Shown: positions 1-8,902, numbered from the stretch's first letter. The stretch is DNA of 64,000 nt from Solirubrobacter taibaiensis (GCA_027587225.1 JAPDDQ010000011.1:62001-126000), one strand, 5' to 3'. The notes: generated from the letters alone by a model not told the origin. Translations and numbers: made by a program.

Positions 1-993
1 CGCGTGATGCGGCGCCCGATCCCGTTCGCGACGGCGGCGGCCGTGGTGCTGATCGCGCTCGGGTTGCCGTTCCTGCGCATCGACTTCACCGGCATCGACG
101 CGTCCGTGCTCCCCTCCGACCAGACGGCGCGGATCGTCGACGACGCGATCAAGGCGGAGTTCCCGCCGAGCGAGACGGCGCCGATCTACGTGGCGGTAGC
201 GCCGGGGACGCCCGCGGCGGAGGTGCGCGCGTTCGCGGCGCGGCTGCCGGCGCCGGTCGCGCCGCCGGGGGTGGGTGAGGGGCAGATCGACCTGATCGCG
301 CCCGGCGCGGCGCTGGGTGAGCGCGCCAAGGACCTGGTGCGGGACGTGCGCGCGACGGACGCGCCATTCGACTTCTGGGTCGGGGGGCAGACCGCCCAGT
401 TCCTCGATCAGCAGCAGTCGCTGCGCGACCACCTGCCGATCGCGCTCGCGATCCTGTGCACGACGACGCTGCTGATCCTGTTCGTGATGCTGCGGTCGGT
501 GGTGCTGCCGATCAAGGCGCTGGTCATGAACCTGCTGACGATCAGCGCCGCGTTCGGGCTGCTCGTGCTCGTGTACCAGGACGGGCACCTCGAGTGGCTG
601 TTCCGCTTCGACTCCCAGGGGGCGATCGAGTCCAGTCAGCCCGTGCTGCTGTTCGCGGTGGCGTTCGGGCTGTCCACCGACTACGGCGTGTTCCTGCTCG
701 GACGTATCAAGGAGCTCCACGACGACGGGTTCTCCAATGAGGAGGCGGTCGCGCTGGGGCTGCAGCGGACCGGCCGAATCGTCACGTTCGCGGCGGCGCT
801 GATGGTGATCGCGATCGGCTGTTTCGTGACGGCGCAGATCATCTTCATCAAGCAACTCGGGTTCGGCGTGGCGGTGGCCGTGCTGATCGACGCGACGATC
901 GTCCGGGCGCTCCTCGTGCCCGCCCTGATGCGCCTGCTCGGCGATTGGAACTGGTGGGTTCCGCGTCCGATCGCCAAACTCTTGCCGGCGTGA
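1..993 (+). CDS. MMPL-family transporter, C-terminal part (5' end outside window)
   Basis: This is the C-terminal half of an RND-like MMPL membrane protein, a family that exports lipids or other hydrophobic molecules. Visible are one hydrophobic helix near the start (about residues 8–28), a soluble loop of about 110 residues, then a cluster of helices from about residue 145 to the end. The segment FGLSTDYGVFLLGRIKE is the conserved 'STDYxxFLLxRxxE' signature of this family's TM4 region. Family members usually have about 700 or more residues, so roughly half is missing upstream; the frame is open to base 1 and the ATG at 7 is not taken as the true start. Its TGA overlaps the GTG of folK. The substrate cannot be told. 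Confidence 0.85.
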   Translation, partial: RVMRRPIPFATAAAVVLIALGLPFLRIDFTGIDASVLPSDQTARIVDDAIKAEFPPSETAPIYVAVAPGTPAAEVRAFAARLPAPVAPPGVGEGQIDLIAPGAALGERAKDLVRDVRATDAPFDFWVGGQTAQFLDQQQSLRDHLPIALAILCTTTLLILFVMLRSVVLPIKALVMNLLTISAAFGLLVLVYQDGHLEWLFRFDSQGAIESSQPVLLFAVAFGLSTDYGVFLLGRIKELHDDGFSNEEAVALGLQRTGRIVTFAAALMVIAIGCFVTAQIIFIKQLGFGVAVAVLIDATIVRALLVPALMRLLGDWNWWVPRPIAKLLPA

Positions 994-1508
994 ACGAGAT
1001 CGGCTACCTCGGACTGGGTTCCAACGTCGGTGACCGGCGGACGAATCTGCAGGCCACCGTCGAGTGCCTGTGGGCGCACGACGTCGTGCCGCTGGCGTCC
1101 TCCTCGGTGTACGAAACCGAGCCCGTGGGCGAAGTCCTCGACCAGCGGGCGTTCTTCAACGCGGTGCTCCGGGTGGAGACGCGGCTGGGGCCGGAGCGGC
1201 TGCTGGACGCGTGCAAGGCGGTAGAGAAGGCGCTTGGGCGCAAGCTGGCCGGCGAGGACGGGTACGTCAAGCACGGGCCACGGCCGATCGACGTCGATCT
1301 GTTGCTGCTGGGCGAGGTCGAGTACTCGTCGGAGCGGCTGACGCTGCCCCACCGCGAGGTGATGTCGCGGCGGTTCGTGCTCGTGCCGCTGCTGGAACTC
1401 GCGCCCGACCTGGAGCTGCCGGGCCGTGGTCTGGCGTCTGACGCGTTGGAGCGGATCGACGGACAGGACGTAATCGTGGCCGGCCCGCCGCTGGAGACCG
1501 GGCCGTGA
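990..1508 (+). CDS. folK: 2-amino-4-hydroxy-6-hydroxymethyldihydropteridine pyrophosphokinase
   Basis: FolK transfers pyrophosphate from ATP to 6-hydroxymethyl-7,8-dihydropterin in cytosolic folate synthesis. The family signatures are present: LGLGSNVGDRRTNLQ near the N-terminus and HGPRPIDVDLLLLG in the second half, the latter carrying the Mg-binding Asp pair. Length is 172 residues, normal for a stand-alone HPPK. The GTG at 990 is chosen because it overlaps the upstream TGA (GTGA) and places the first strand NEIGYLGLGSN correctly; an in-frame ATG at 945 would lie inside the MMPL gene. It overlaps coaX the same way. No folP or folB is in view, so the remaining folate genes must be elsewhere or upstream. 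Confidence 0.93.
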   Translation: MNEIGYLGLGSNVGDRRTNLQATVECLWAHDVVPLASSSVYETEPVGEVLDQRAFFNAVLRVETRLGPERLLDACKAVEKALGRKLAGEDGYVKHGPRPIDVDLLLLGEVEYSSERLTLPHREVMSRRFVLVPLLELAPDLELPGRGLASDALERIDGQDVIVAGPPLETGP

Positions 1509-2269
1509 AGCTGCTGGTCGTCGACGTCGGCAACACCCAGACGCATCTCGGGGTCTACGACGAGGGGGAGCTGATCCACGATTGGCGGTTCGCGACGGTG
1601 CGCACATCGACCTCGGATGAGCTCGGCGCGGCGCTGCGGGCGCTGTTGGCGCTGCGGGGGCTCGAGTTCTCGGATCTGGACGCGTCGATCGTCTCCTCCA
1701 CGGTGCCGACGCTGCGGCCGCAGTGGACCGGGATGGCGGTCAAGTACCTCTCGCACGAGATGCTTCTGGTGGGACCGGGCCTGAAGACCGGCATGCCGAT
1801 CCGCTACGACAACCCGCGCGAGATCGGCCCCGACCGGCTCGTGAACGCCGTCGCGGGCTACGAGCGGATCGGCGGCGCGTGCGTGATCGTCGACTTCGGC
1901 ACCGCCGTCACGCACGACGTCGTGAGCGCCGGCGGCGAGTACCTGGGCGGTGTGATCTTCCCGGGCGTGGAGATCTCGCTGGAGGCCCTGTCCTCGCGGG
2001 CGGCCGCGCTGCCGACGATCGATCTCACCCCGCCGCGGGCGCTGATCGGCAAGTCGACGATCGACGCCATCCGCGCCGGGGTGCTGTACGGCTACGCCGG
2101 CATGGTCGACGGGATCATCGGGCGGCTGCACCAGGAGCTCGGCGAGTTCAAGACCCTCGCCACGGGCGGCCTCGCCGGCGCTGTCGTGCCCCATTGCGCG
2201 ACGATCGACATCGCCGACGAACTGCTCACGCTGACCGGCCTGAGGATCATTTGGGAGCGGAACTCCTAG
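1505..2269 (+). CDS. coaX: Type III pantothenate kinase
   Basis: CoaX phosphorylates pantothenate, the first step of coenzyme A synthesis, in the cytosol. It belongs to the ASKHA/acetate-kinase fold. Motifs seen in order: DVGNTQTHLGVY (phosphate-binding loop), GPDRLVNAVAG, DFGTAVTHDVV (usually DFGTATTxD) and GGVIFPG. At 254 residues it has the usual length. The GTG start overlaps the folK stop by four bases, and the 3' end overlaps the next gene, so folK, coaX and the ankyrin gene are probably co-translated. Type III kinases are the potassium-dependent, feedback-resistant form common in actinobacteria. Confidence 0.95.
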   Translation: MKLLVVDVGNTQTHLGVYDEGELIHDWRFATVRTSTSDELGAALRALLALRGLEFSDLDASIVSSTVPTLRPQWTGMAVKYLSHEMLLVGPGLKTGMPIRYDNPREIGPDRLVNAVAGYERIGGACVIVDFGTAVTHDVVSAGGEYLGGVIFPGVEISLEALSSRAAALPTIDLTPPRALIGKSTIDAIRAGVLYGYAGMVDGIIGRLHQELGEFKTLATGGLAGAVVPHCATIDIADELLTLTGLRIIWERNS

Positions 2270-2715
2270 AACCTGAGGCACTGCGCGCCGCTTTGGCCGC
2301 CGACCCGGGGCTGGCGACCGCGCGGCCCGACGGCGCGCGGACGCTCGTGCACTCGCTCGTGGACTGGCCGGCGCATCGAGTGGGAGCCCCGGAGCTGCTG
2401 GCGATCCTGGTCGAATTCGGCGCCGACGTGAACGCGCCGTTCGGCGGGCCCCAGCACGACGAGACGCCGCTGCACTGGGCGGCGAGCGCGGATGACGTCG
2501 TCATGGTCGACGCGCTCCTCGACGCCGGCGCCGATCTTGAAGCCCGCGGCGGCACGATCGCGGGCGGGACGGCGTTGGACGACGCGGTCGGCTACGAGCA
2601 GTGGCGCGCAGCGGCCCGCCTGCTCGAGCGCGGCGCCGTCCCGGCCCCCTGGATCGAGGAGCGCGCCGTGGGGTTCGACTCCGTCGCCGCCTGGGTCCGC
2701 AGCGTCTCCGGCTAG
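2251..2715 (+). CDS. Small ankyrin-repeat protein
   Basis: A 154-residue cytosolic protein with about two to three ankyrin repeats: LLAILVEFGADVNAPFGG, ETPLHWAASADDVVMVDALL then DAGADLEARGG. Ankyrin repeats mediate protein–protein contacts, so the partner and role are unknown. The frame is open far upstream inside coaX; the TTG at 2251 is chosen because the protein character starts there (LGAELLEPEALRAALAADP) and it gives a short overlap with coaX, as for its neighbours. Start is uncertain. A weak hairpin (CGGCT/AGCCG, 2709–2726) at the stop could end the operon. Confidence 0.72.
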   Translation: MGAELLEPEALRAALAADPGLATARPDGARTLVHSLVDWPAHRVGAPELLAILVEFGADVNAPFGGPQHDETPLHWAASADDVVMVDALLDAGADLEARGGTIAGGTALDDAVGYEQWRAAARLLERGAVPAPWIEERAVGFDSVAAWVRSVSG

Positions 2716-2862
2716 CGGGTCAGCCGTTCCACCGGTCGCGTGGAGTTCCGCGCAGGTGGCGCGCGGTGTCGTCGGCCGGGTTCGGGGAGCACACCGGCTG
2801 GCGCGCTCTTGGTCGGGTGAGCCGGTTGCACCGGGCCGTAGCGCCTGCTCGGCGGGGGTGGC

Positions 2863-2895
2863 GGATGAAAGGTTCGTTTTCCGAAGGTTTCATCC
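2863..2895. repeat. 33-base interrupted inverted repeat
   Basis: Outer arms GGATGAAA (2863–2870) and TTTCATCC (2888–2895) pair perfectly; two G·G mismatches follow, then TTCG (2873–2876) pairs with CGAA (2882–2885) around a small loop. It lies about 130 bases before dus and 150 after the ankyrin stop. There is no U-run, so it is more like a structured intergenic element than a simple terminator. Confidence 0.55.
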
Positions 2896-2960
2896 ACTAC
2901 CCAACGCCGGCGAGCGGCAACGCGCCACCCGGGCACGGACCGTCCCTCGGCGTGGGAAGA

Positions 2961-2982
2961 CGTGAACGCCGTGGCGTTCACG
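2961..2982. promoter_or_regulatory. Perfect 22-base palindrome, candidate operator upstream of dus
   Basis: CGTGAACGCC (2961–2970) and GGCGTTCACG (2973–2982) are exact reverse complements around a GT centre. Part of one half, GTTCACGC (2976–2983), recurs at 3012–3019, thirteen bases before the start of the dus −10 hexamer. This arrangement suits a dimeric transcription factor, but the protein is not identifiable. Confidence 0.55.
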
Positions 2983-3024
2983 CAGTGCGGGGCCCGACGG
3001 TGTGCTCGCCGTTCACGCGGCTCC

Positions 3025-3030
3025 TACTCT
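3025..3030 (+). promoter_or_regulatory. −10 hexamer TACTCT, leaderless promoter of dus
   Basis: TACTCT ends seven bases before the GTG at 3038, so transcription should begin at or next to the start codon. No Shine-Dalgarno is present and no clear −35 is seen. Confidence 0.6.
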
Positions 3031-3037
3031 CAGACAC

Positions 3038-4021
3038 GTGCGTTCTCTCCACGACCCCTGGCAGATCGGCGACGTCACCATCACCAATCGCGTGATGCTC
3101 GCGCCGCTGGCCGGGATCGGGAACTGGTTCGTGCGGCTGCAGGCGAAGCGGTTCGGGGCCGGGCTGGCGGTGTCCGAGATGGTCTCGAGCTTCGCGATCC
3201 ACTACGGCAACGAGAAGACGCTCACCGAGCTGCTCCGGGTGCATCCCGACGAGGGGCCGCTCGCCATCCAGCTCTTCGGGCACGACCCGGAGATCATGCG
3301 CTCGGCCGCGGCGCAGGTGGCGGCCGTCGGCGCCGACATCCTGGATCTGAACATGGGCTGCCCGGTTCCGAAGGTGATGAAGACCGGGGCCGGCGCGGCG
3401 ATGATCAAGGACCCGGACTTGGCGGTCGCCGTGGCCAAGGCCGCCCACGAGGGCTCCGGGCTGCCGGTCACCGTGAAGCTGCGCGCCTCGATCAACAAGG
3501 GCGGCATGGAAGGGCTCGAGCTGGCGCGGCGGCTCGTGGACGAGGCCGGCGTCGCCGGGATCACCTTCCACCCGCGGAGCGCCGCCGTCCGCCACAAGGG
3601 CACGCCGGACTACGACCTGGCCAAGGCGCTCGTCGAGGAGCTGCCCGTGCCGGTGATCGTCTCCGGCGGGATGGAGGGCGCCGAGCACATCCGCTGGGTG
3701 TTCGAGCACACGGGCTGCGCGGCGGTCATGCTGGCGCGTGGCGCACTCGGCAACCCGTGGCTGTTCGCGCAGGTTCTGGGCGCCCGCGACGAAGAGCCGA
3801 CCGCGGACGAGATCATGGGCGAGTGGCTCTGGGTGATCGATCGGGCCGAGGAGCATCTGGGCCCGGAGCGGGCTGCCCGGTATCTGCGGAAGTTCCACCC
3901 GTGGTACGTCGAGCGGCTCGGCGCACCGAAGGCCGTTCAGGACGCGCTGCAGCGGGCGGACACGCTTGAAGAACAGCGCGAAGTTCTGTTGCTATCCTGC
4001 GCGCCCTCCGCGCCCCTCTAG
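3038..4021 (+). CDS. tRNA-dihydrouridine synthase (Dus family, FMN enzyme)
   Basis: A 327-residue TIM-barrel flavoenzyme that reduces specific uridines in tRNA D-loops using NADPH. The N-terminal VMLAPLAGIGNWFVR, the LNMGCPVPKV loop carrying the catalytic Cys, the KTGAGAAMIKDP segment, FHPRSAAVRHKG and VSGGM phosphate-binding segment are the Dus signatures, in family order. The start GTG at 3038 follows a −10 hexamer directly and fits the family N-terminus (SLHDPWQIGDVTITNR). Which of DusA/B/C/D substrates it modifies cannot be told; actinobacteria usually carry one DusB-like enzyme. The C-terminal tail after EEQREVLLLSC is short. A terminator follows. Confidence 0.9.
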   Translation: MRSLHDPWQIGDVTITNRVMLAPLAGIGNWFVRLQAKRFGAGLAVSEMVSSFAIHYGNEKTLTELLRVHPDEGPLAIQLFGHDPEIMRSAAAQVAAVGADILDLNMGCPVPKVMKTGAGAAMIKDPDLAVAVAKAAHEGSGLPVTVKLRASINKGGMEGLELARRLVDEAGVAGITFHPRSAAVRHKGTPDYDLAKALVEELPVPVIVSGGMEGAEHIRWVFEHTGCAAVMLARGALGNPWLFAQVLGARDEEPTADEIMGEWLWVIDRAEEHLGPERAARYLRKFHPWYVERLGAPKAVQDALQRADTLEEQREVLLLSCAPSAPL

Positions 4022-4035
4022 GAGCGTGGTTCCAC

Positions 4036-4065
4036 CGGTCCGCCTGACGAGCGGGCCGTTTTATT
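4036..4065 (+). terminator. Rho-independent terminator after dus
   Basis: CGGTCCGC (4036–4043) pairs with GCGGGCCG (4051–4058) with one G·U, seven-base loop, followed by TTTTATT. It separates dus from greA–lysS. Confidence 0.75.
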
Positions 4066-4094
4066 CTTCAGCCCCGTAGAAGGACTGTTGCAGC

Positions 4095-4571
4095 ATGCAG
4101 AAGGACGTCCTCCTCACTCCCGAAGGCCTCGAGAACCTGAAAAAGGAGATCGAGCACCTGTCGACGACGAAGCGCAAAGAAGTCGCGGAGCGCATCAAGG
4201 AAGCACGGGAGTTCGGTGACATCACCGAGAACTCCGAGTACGACGACGCCAAGAACGAGCAGGCGATGCTCGAGGCGCGGATCATGACGCTCGAGGACAA
4301 GCTGCGTTCGGCGTCGGTGATCGACGCCAAGGAGCTGTCGGCCGATGTCGTGCGCGTGGGCTCGCAGGTCCAGGTGACCGACGACAAGGGCAAGTCGCTG
4401 TCGTACACGATCGTCGGCTCGACCGAGTCCAACCCGTCGGAGAACAAGCTCTCCAACGAATCGCCCGTGGGCAAGGCGCTGGTGGGCCGCAAGAAGGGTG
4501 ACTCCGTCAAGGTCGTCCTCCCGAGCGGCAAGCAGCGCGAGCTCAAGGTCGACAAGATCGAAGTCGCGTAG
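4095..4571 (+). CDS. greA: Transcription elongation factor GreA
   Basis: GreA enters the RNA polymerase secondary channel and stimulates cleavage of backtracked RNA. The 158-residue protein has the N-terminal antiparallel coiled coil (about residues 1–77) with the acidic tip FGDITENSEYDDAKNEQ, and the C-terminal FKBP-like domain ending with NESPVGKALVGRKKGDSV. Length is typical. A Shine-Dalgarno AGAAGGA lies 8–9 bases before the ATG, so unlike many first genes here it has a leader. lysS starts two bases after its stop, a conserved greA–lysS pairing in bacteria. Confidence 0.96.
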   Translation: MQKDVLLTPEGLENLKKEIEHLSTTKRKEVAERIKEAREFGDITENSEYDDAKNEQAMLEARIMTLEDKLRSASVIDAKELSADVVRVGSQVQVTDDKGKSLSYTIVGSTESNPSENKLSNESPVGKALVGRKKGDSVKVVLPSGKQRELKVDKIEVA

Positions 4572-4573
4572 CG

Positions 4574-6013
4574 GTGTCGACGGAGGAGTCAGAGCTCCTC
4601 GCCGTCCGCCGTCGCAAGCTCGAAGCACTGCGGGAGGCGGGGATCGACCCGTTCCCGCACGCGTTCGGGGGCGTGACCGCGGTCGCGGAGGCGAAGGCAC
4701 CCCACGAGGGCCTCACCGACGGTGAGGAGACGGACGTGCGAGTGCGCGTGGCCGGTCGTCTCCACGCTCGTCGCGGCCAGGGCAAGATGGCGTTCCTGGA
4801 CCTGGATGACCGCACGGGGCGCATCCAGTTGCAGGCGCGCCGCGACGTCCTGGGCGACGAGGCGTTCGAACGGCTCCTCACGATGGACCTCGGCGACCTG
4901 ATCGGGGCCGACGGCACGATCTTCAAGACGCGCCGCGGCGAGCTGTCCGTCGCGGTCAGCGAATGGACACTGCTGGCGAAGTCGCTGCGCCCGCCGCCCG
5001 AGAAGCACCACGGCCTCACGGACACCGAGACCCGCTTCCGGCACCGCGAGTTGGACCTCATGTCCAACCCGGACACCCGCGAGACCTTCCTCACGCGCGC
5101 CAAGATCGTGTCCGCAATCCGACGTTTTCTCGACGACGAGGGCTTCATCGAGGTCGAGACGCCCGTGCTGCAGCCGATCTACGGCGGGGCACTGGCCCGT
5201 CCGTTCGTGACGCACTTCAACGCGCTCGAGAAGACGATGTACCTGCGGATCGCGACCGAGCTCTATCTCAAGCGCCTGATCGTGGGTGGCCTCGAGCGCG
5301 TCTACGAGCTGGGCAAGGACTTCCGCAACGAGGGCCTGAGCCCCAAGCACAACCCCGAGTTCACGATGCTCGAGTGGTACGAGGCGTACGCGGACTGGGA
5401 GGTCGTCGCCGAACGCGCCGAGCGCCTCCTGCGCTCTGTGGGCGAGGCGATCGGGTCCGACAAGTTCGCGCAGCCGTTCAAGCGCGAGACGCTGGCCGGC
5501 TCGATCCAGTCGCGCGTCGGCATCGACGTGCTGGGCAATCGCAGCCTCGAATCGCTGCAGGGCGCGATGCGCGAAGCCGGCATGGAGATCCCGGACGAGC
5601 CCAACTGGGCGGCGCTCGTGGACTACCTGGTGTCCAAGCACGTGGAGCCGACGCTGATCGAGCCGACGCTGCTGCACGACTACCCCGTGGAGCTCTCGCC
5701 GTTCGCAAAGCGACATCGCGAACACGACGGCTTGGTCGAGCGCTTCGAGGCGTTCGCGGACGGCATGGAGGTCGCCAACGCGTTCTCCGAGCTCAACGAT
5801 CCGGACGACCAGCGGGCCCGGTTCGAGGAGCAGGTCCGGCACGCCGCGGCGGGCGACGAGAACGCCCCGCCGTTCGACAAGGACTACATCTTCTCCCTGG
5901 AACACGGCATGCCGCCGACCGGTGGCATCGGCATCGGGATCGACCGTTTGACCATGCTCCTGACCGGTCAGCGGACCATTCGCGAAGTGGTCCTATTTCC
6001 CGCCTTGAAGTAG
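4574..6013 (+). CDS. lysS: Lysine–tRNA ligase, class II
   Basis: Charges tRNA-Lys with lysine. The N-terminal OB-fold anticodon-binding domain (about residues 50–150, VAGRLHARRGQGKMAFLDL) is followed by the class II catalytic core: motif 1 around FIEVETPVLQPIYGGALARPF, motif 2 FRNEGLSPKHNPEFTMLEWY, motif 3 GIGIGIDRLTMLLTGQRTIR. Length 479 is slightly short of E. coli LysS (505), the difference lying at the N-terminus. Motif 1 region has IYGGA where most LysRS have IPGGA. The GTG at 4574 sits two bases after greA, implying translational coupling. Confidence 0.96.
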   Translation: MSTEESELLAVRRRKLEALREAGIDPFPHAFGGVTAVAEAKAPHEGLTDGEETDVRVRVAGRLHARRGQGKMAFLDLDDRTGRIQLQARRDVLGDEAFERLLTMDLGDLIGADGTIFKTRRGELSVAVSEWTLLAKSLRPPPEKHHGLTDTETRFRHRELDLMSNPDTRETFLTRAKIVSAIRRFLDDEGFIEVETPVLQPIYGGALARPFVTHFNALEKTMYLRIATELYLKRLIVGGLERVYELGKDFRNEGLSPKHNPEFTMLEWYEAYADWEVVAERAERLLRSVGEAIGSDKFAQPFKRETLAGSIQSRVGIDVLGNRSLESLQGAMREAGMEIPDEPNWAALVDYLVSKHVEPTLIEPTLLHDYPVELSPFAKRHREHDGLVERFEAFADGMEVANAFSELNDPDDQRARFEEQVRHAAAGDENAPPFDKDYIFSLEHGMPPTGGIGIGIDRLTMLLTGQRTIREVVLFPALK

Positions 6014-6023
6014 CAGCCTTTTC

Positions 6024-6045
6024 GACCGTTCGTCCAAGGACGGTC
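6024..6045. repeat. Inverted repeat downstream of lysS
   Basis: GACCGT (6024–6029) and ACGGTC (6040–6045) are exact reverse complements with CGTCC/GGACG also self-complementary between them. It could be a weak lysS terminator without a T-run, or an operator for the clpC promoter 20 bases downstream. Confidence 0.4.
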
Positions 6046-6063
6046 ATGGGCCGCCCCCGTTGG

Positions 6064-6069
6064 TAGACT
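6064..6069 (+). promoter_or_regulatory. Candidate −10 hexamer TAGACT of the clpC leader
   Basis: TAGACT matches the TAnnnT pattern shared by other promoters here and sits about 180 bases before clpC. An ATG at 6075 follows after five bases and opens a 47-codon frame to 6218, so the leader may also encode a short peptide; this frame is not called as a gene. Confidence 0.4.
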
Positions 6070-6114
6070 GGGGTATGGCCAAAGACGTGCCCCGAGCGCT
6101 GATCCGGACCGGCG

Positions 6115-6155
6115 ACCCCGCCGCATATACGGATGAGAGCCGGGGTATTTTTGTC
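6115..6155 (+). promoter_or_regulatory. Possible transcription attenuator in the clpC leader
   Basis: ACCCCG (6115–6120) pairs with CGGGGT (6141–6146), enclosing a second small hairpin CCGcatataCGG (6121–6132), and is followed by ATTTTTGTCT. This looks like an intrinsic terminator inside the 5' leader, about 100 bases before the clpC ATG. Confidence 0.4.
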
Positions 6156-6251
6156 TCTTGGGCCAGCCGTCACTGCCCTCCCAACCCCACCCGAGACCAC
6201 CGAACGACCGAGCGCTAGGCGAGCACTAGTAGGAAGGAAGCTCCCCAACCC

Positions 6252-8852
6252 ATGTTCGAGCGATTCACAGAGCGAGCACGTCAGGTGGTCGTCCTCGCCC
6301 AGGAGGAGGCGCGGACGCTCAAGCACAACTACATCGGAACCGAGCACATCCTCCTCGGACTCCTCCGAGAGGAGGAGGGCCTCGCCGCACGCGTGCTCGA
6401 GTCCCTGGACATCACCGTGGAGCGCGTTCGCGCCCAGGTTGTCCGCATCGTCGGTTCCGGCGAGGAAGTGACCTCCGGCCAGATCCCCTTCACGCCCCGT
6501 GCGAAGAAGGTCCTCGAACTGGCTCTGCGTGAGGCGCTTTCCCTCGGTCACAACTACATCGGCACCGAGCACATCCTGCTCGGCCTCGTTCGCGAGAACG
6601 AGGGCGTCGCCGCGCGCATCCTGCTCGACTTCGACGCTGACTCCGAGAAGATCCGCAACGAGGTCATCCGCATGCTGTCCGGCCCCGGTGGCCGGCGTCC
6701 GCAGAGCGGTGGCCAGGGCCAGCAGGCCGGTGCCGGCGCAGGCGCGGGCACGGCCGAGGGCAAGAAGTCCTCGAAGCTGCTGGACCAGTTCGGTCGCAAC
6801 CTGACCAAGCTGGCGGCCGACGGCAAGCTGGATCCCGTCGTCGGGCGTGAGACCGAGATCGAGCGGATCATGCAGATCCTCTCGCGGCGCACCAAGAACA
6901 ACCCCGTGCTCGTCGGCGAGCCCGGTGTCGGCAAGACCGCCGTGGTCGAGGGCCTCGCCCAGCGGATCACGAACGGCGACGTGCCGGAGCTGCTCAAGAA
7001 CAAGCAGATCTACACGCTCGACCTTGCCGCCCTGGTCGCGGGCTCCAAGTACCGCGGTGAGTTCGAGGAGCGTCTGAAGAAGGTGATGAAGGAGATCACC
7101 CAGCGCGGCGACATCATCCTGTTCATCGACGAGCTCCACAACCTCGTCGGCGCGGGTGCCGCGGAGGGCGCGATCGACGCCGCCTCCATCCTCAAGCCGG
7201 CGCTCGCGCGTGGCGAGCTGCAGACGGTGGGCGCGACGACGCTGGACGAGTACCGCAAGTACCTGGAGCGGGACTCGGCTCTGGAGCGTCGCTTCCAGAA
7301 GATCACCGTGGACCAGCCGTCGCTCGAGGAGTGCGTGCAGATCCTCAAGGGGCTGCGCGACCGGTACGAGGCGCACCACAAGGTCAACATCACCGACGAG
7401 GCCCTCGAGGCTTCGGCGGAGTTGGCCGACCGGTACATCTCCGACCGTTTCCTGCCCGACAAGGCGATCGACCTCATCGACGAGGCCGCCTCGCGCATGC
7501 GCATCAAGTCGATGTCCTCCCCGCCCGTGTACCGGGAGCTCGAGGAAGAGATCGAGACGACGCGCCGCGACAAGGAAGCCGCGATCGAGAACCAGGAGTT
7601 CGAGAAGGCCGCGCACCTTCGCGATCGCGAGCGCCAGCTCACGAACAAGAAGCGCGACCTCGAGGACGCCTGGGAGTCCGGCGAAGGCGGAGAGCGTCCG
7701 TCGATCGGCGAGGAAGAGATCGCCGACATCGTCTCGATGTGGACGGGCATCCCGGTCTTCAAGCTCACCGAGGCCGAGACGCAGAAGCTGATGCGCATGG
7801 AGGACGAGCTCCACAAGCGCGTCATCGGTCAGCACCAGGCGATCGAGGTCGTCGCGAAGGCGATCCGCCGTTCGCGTGCCGGCCTCAAGGACCCGAAGCG
7901 GCCGACCGGCTCGTTCATCTTCCTGGGCCCGTCGGGCGTGGGCAAGACGGAGCTGGCGCGGACGCTCGCGGAGTTCCTGTTCGGTGACGAGGACGCGATG
8001 GTCCGCATCGACATGTCGGAGTACATGGAGAAGCACGCCGTGTCCCGCCTCGTCGGCTCGCCTCCCGGCTACGTCGGGTATGACGAGGGCGGCCAGCTGA
8101 CGGAAGCGGTCCGCCGCAAGCCGTACAGCGTGCTGCTCCTGGACGAGATCGAGAAGGCCCACCCGGACGTCTTCAACATCCTCCTGCAGATCCTCGAGGA
8201 CGGTCGCCTGACCGACTCGCAGGGCCGCACGGTGGACTTCCGGCACGCGATCGTGATCATGACCTCGAACATCGGGGCAGGCGAGATCGCGCGCAACACG
8301 CCGCTCGGCTTCGCCGTGTCGGACGACGAGACCGGCATCTCGTACGACGACATGAAGGGCCGCATCATGGGCGAGCTCAAGAAGGTCTTCCGGCCTGAGT
8401 TCCTCAACCGCATCGACGACGTGATCGTCTTCCACAAGCTGACCAAGGAAGAGATCAAGACCATCGTCGAGCTGCTCCTGCGTCGCATCCGCACGTCGCT
8501 GGCGGAACGCGAGCTGCAGCTGGAGCTCACGGAGGCGGCCGAGGACTACCTCGTCGAGAAGGGCTGGGACCCGTCCATGGGTGCCCGTCCGCTGCGCCGG
8601 GCGATCCAGCGCTACATCGAGGATCCGCTCGCGGACTTCGTGTTGCGCTCCGAGCTCGTCCCGGGTGGCACCGTGATGGTCGATCGGGCGCCCGAGGGCT
8701 CCGACGAAGAGGTCACCCTCAACATCATCAAGCCCGTCGAGCAGCCGGCCCCGGTCGGCGTCGGCGCCCGCAAGGAGGGCGAAGAGCCCGAGGCGGTCGA
8801 CGACACCGGTGCGCTGGACACGCCGCCGGTCCCGCCGAGCGACGAGACCTAG
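6252..8852 (+). CDS. clpC: ATP-dependent Clp protease ATP-binding subunit ClpC
   Basis: ClpC is the HSP100 unfoldase that feeds substrates to the ClpP peptidase. Domains in order: double Clp N-repeat (about 1–145, with [16 protein letters not shown] and the repeated [13 protein letters not shown]), AAA1 with Walker A GEPGVGKT at 222–229 and Walker B ILFIDELH, a UVR/M-domain (about 430–465), AAA2 with Walker A GPSGVGKT at 559–566 and Walker [17 protein letters not shown], and the C-terminal D2-small domain ([21 protein letters not shown]). Length 866 is typical. A purine-rich ribosome site AGGAAGGAAG lies about 11 bases before ATG. The gene appears monocistronic, with a long leader and a strong terminator. 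Confidence 0.97.
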   Translation: MFERFTERARQVVVLAQEEARTLKHNYIGTEHILLGLLREEEGLAARVLESLDITVERVRAQVVRIVGSGEEVTSGQIPFTPRAKKVLELALREALSLGHNYIGTEHILLGLVRENEGVAARILLDFDADSEKIRNEVIRMLSGPGGRRPQSGGQGQQAGAGAGAGTAEGKKSSKLLDQFGRNLTKLAADGKLDPVVGRETEIERIMQILSRRTKNNPVLVGEPGVGKTAVVEGLAQRITNGDVPELLKNKQIYTLDLAALVAGSKYRGEFEERLKKVMKEITQRGDIILFIDELHNLVGAGAAEGAIDAASILKPALARGELQTVGATTLDEYRKYLERDSALERRFQKITVDQPSLEECVQILKGLRDRYEAHHKVNITDEALEASAELADRYISDRFLPDKAIDLIDEAASRMRIKSMSSPPVYRELEEEIETTRRDKEAAIENQEFEKAAHLRDRERQLTNKKRDLEDAWESGEGGERPSIGEEEIADIVSMWTGIPVFKLTEAETQKLMRMEDELHKRVIGQHQAIEVVAKAIRRSRAGLKDPKRPTGSFIFLGPSGVGKTELARTLAEFLFGDEDAMVRIDMSEYMEKHAVSRLVGSPPGYVGYDEGGQLTEAVRRKPYSVLLLDEIEKAHPDVFNILLQILEDGRLTDSQGRTVDFRHAIVIMTSNIGAGEIARNTPLGFAVSDDETGISYDDMKGRIMGELKKVFRPEFLNRIDDVIVFHKLTKEEIKTIVELLLRRIRTSLAERELQLELTEAAEDYLVEKGWDPSMGARPLRRAIQRYIEDPLADFVLRSELVPGGTVMVDRAPEGSDEEVTLNIIKPVEQPAPVGVGARKEGEEPEAVDDTGALDTPPVPPSDET

Positions 8853-8859
8853 TTGGATG

Positions 8860-8891
8860 AAGGGGCGCCTTTTGGCGCCCCTTCTCTTTCT
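8860..8891 (+). terminator. Rho-independent terminator of clpC
   Basis: AAGGGGCGCC (8860–8869) and GGCGCCCCTT (8874–8883) pair perfectly around a TTTT loop, followed by CTCTTTCT. It starts seven bases after the clpC stop. Confidence 0.88.
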
Positions 8892-8902
8892 GTGGGTCGC
8901 AG

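Larger units (their letters stand above)
2716..3024. other. Intergenic region upstream of dus, no gene seen
   Basis: About 310 bases with no convincing coding frame; several short open frames cross it but lack family resemblance and coding-type third positions. It holds a 33-base hairpin (2863–2895) and a perfect 22-base palindrome (2961–2982), listed separately, and ends at the dus promoter. Confidence 0.6.

Noticed and set aside
2601..3095. Open frames spanning the gap before dus
   Set aside because: They run through palindromes and the dus start, contain no domain and have poor third-position bias.
6075..6218. 47-codon open frame upstream of clpC as a gene
   Set aside because: No homology is recognised, no Shine-Dalgarno, and the second half has non-coding character (ATT TTT GTC TCT). 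It is discussed only as part of the leader.
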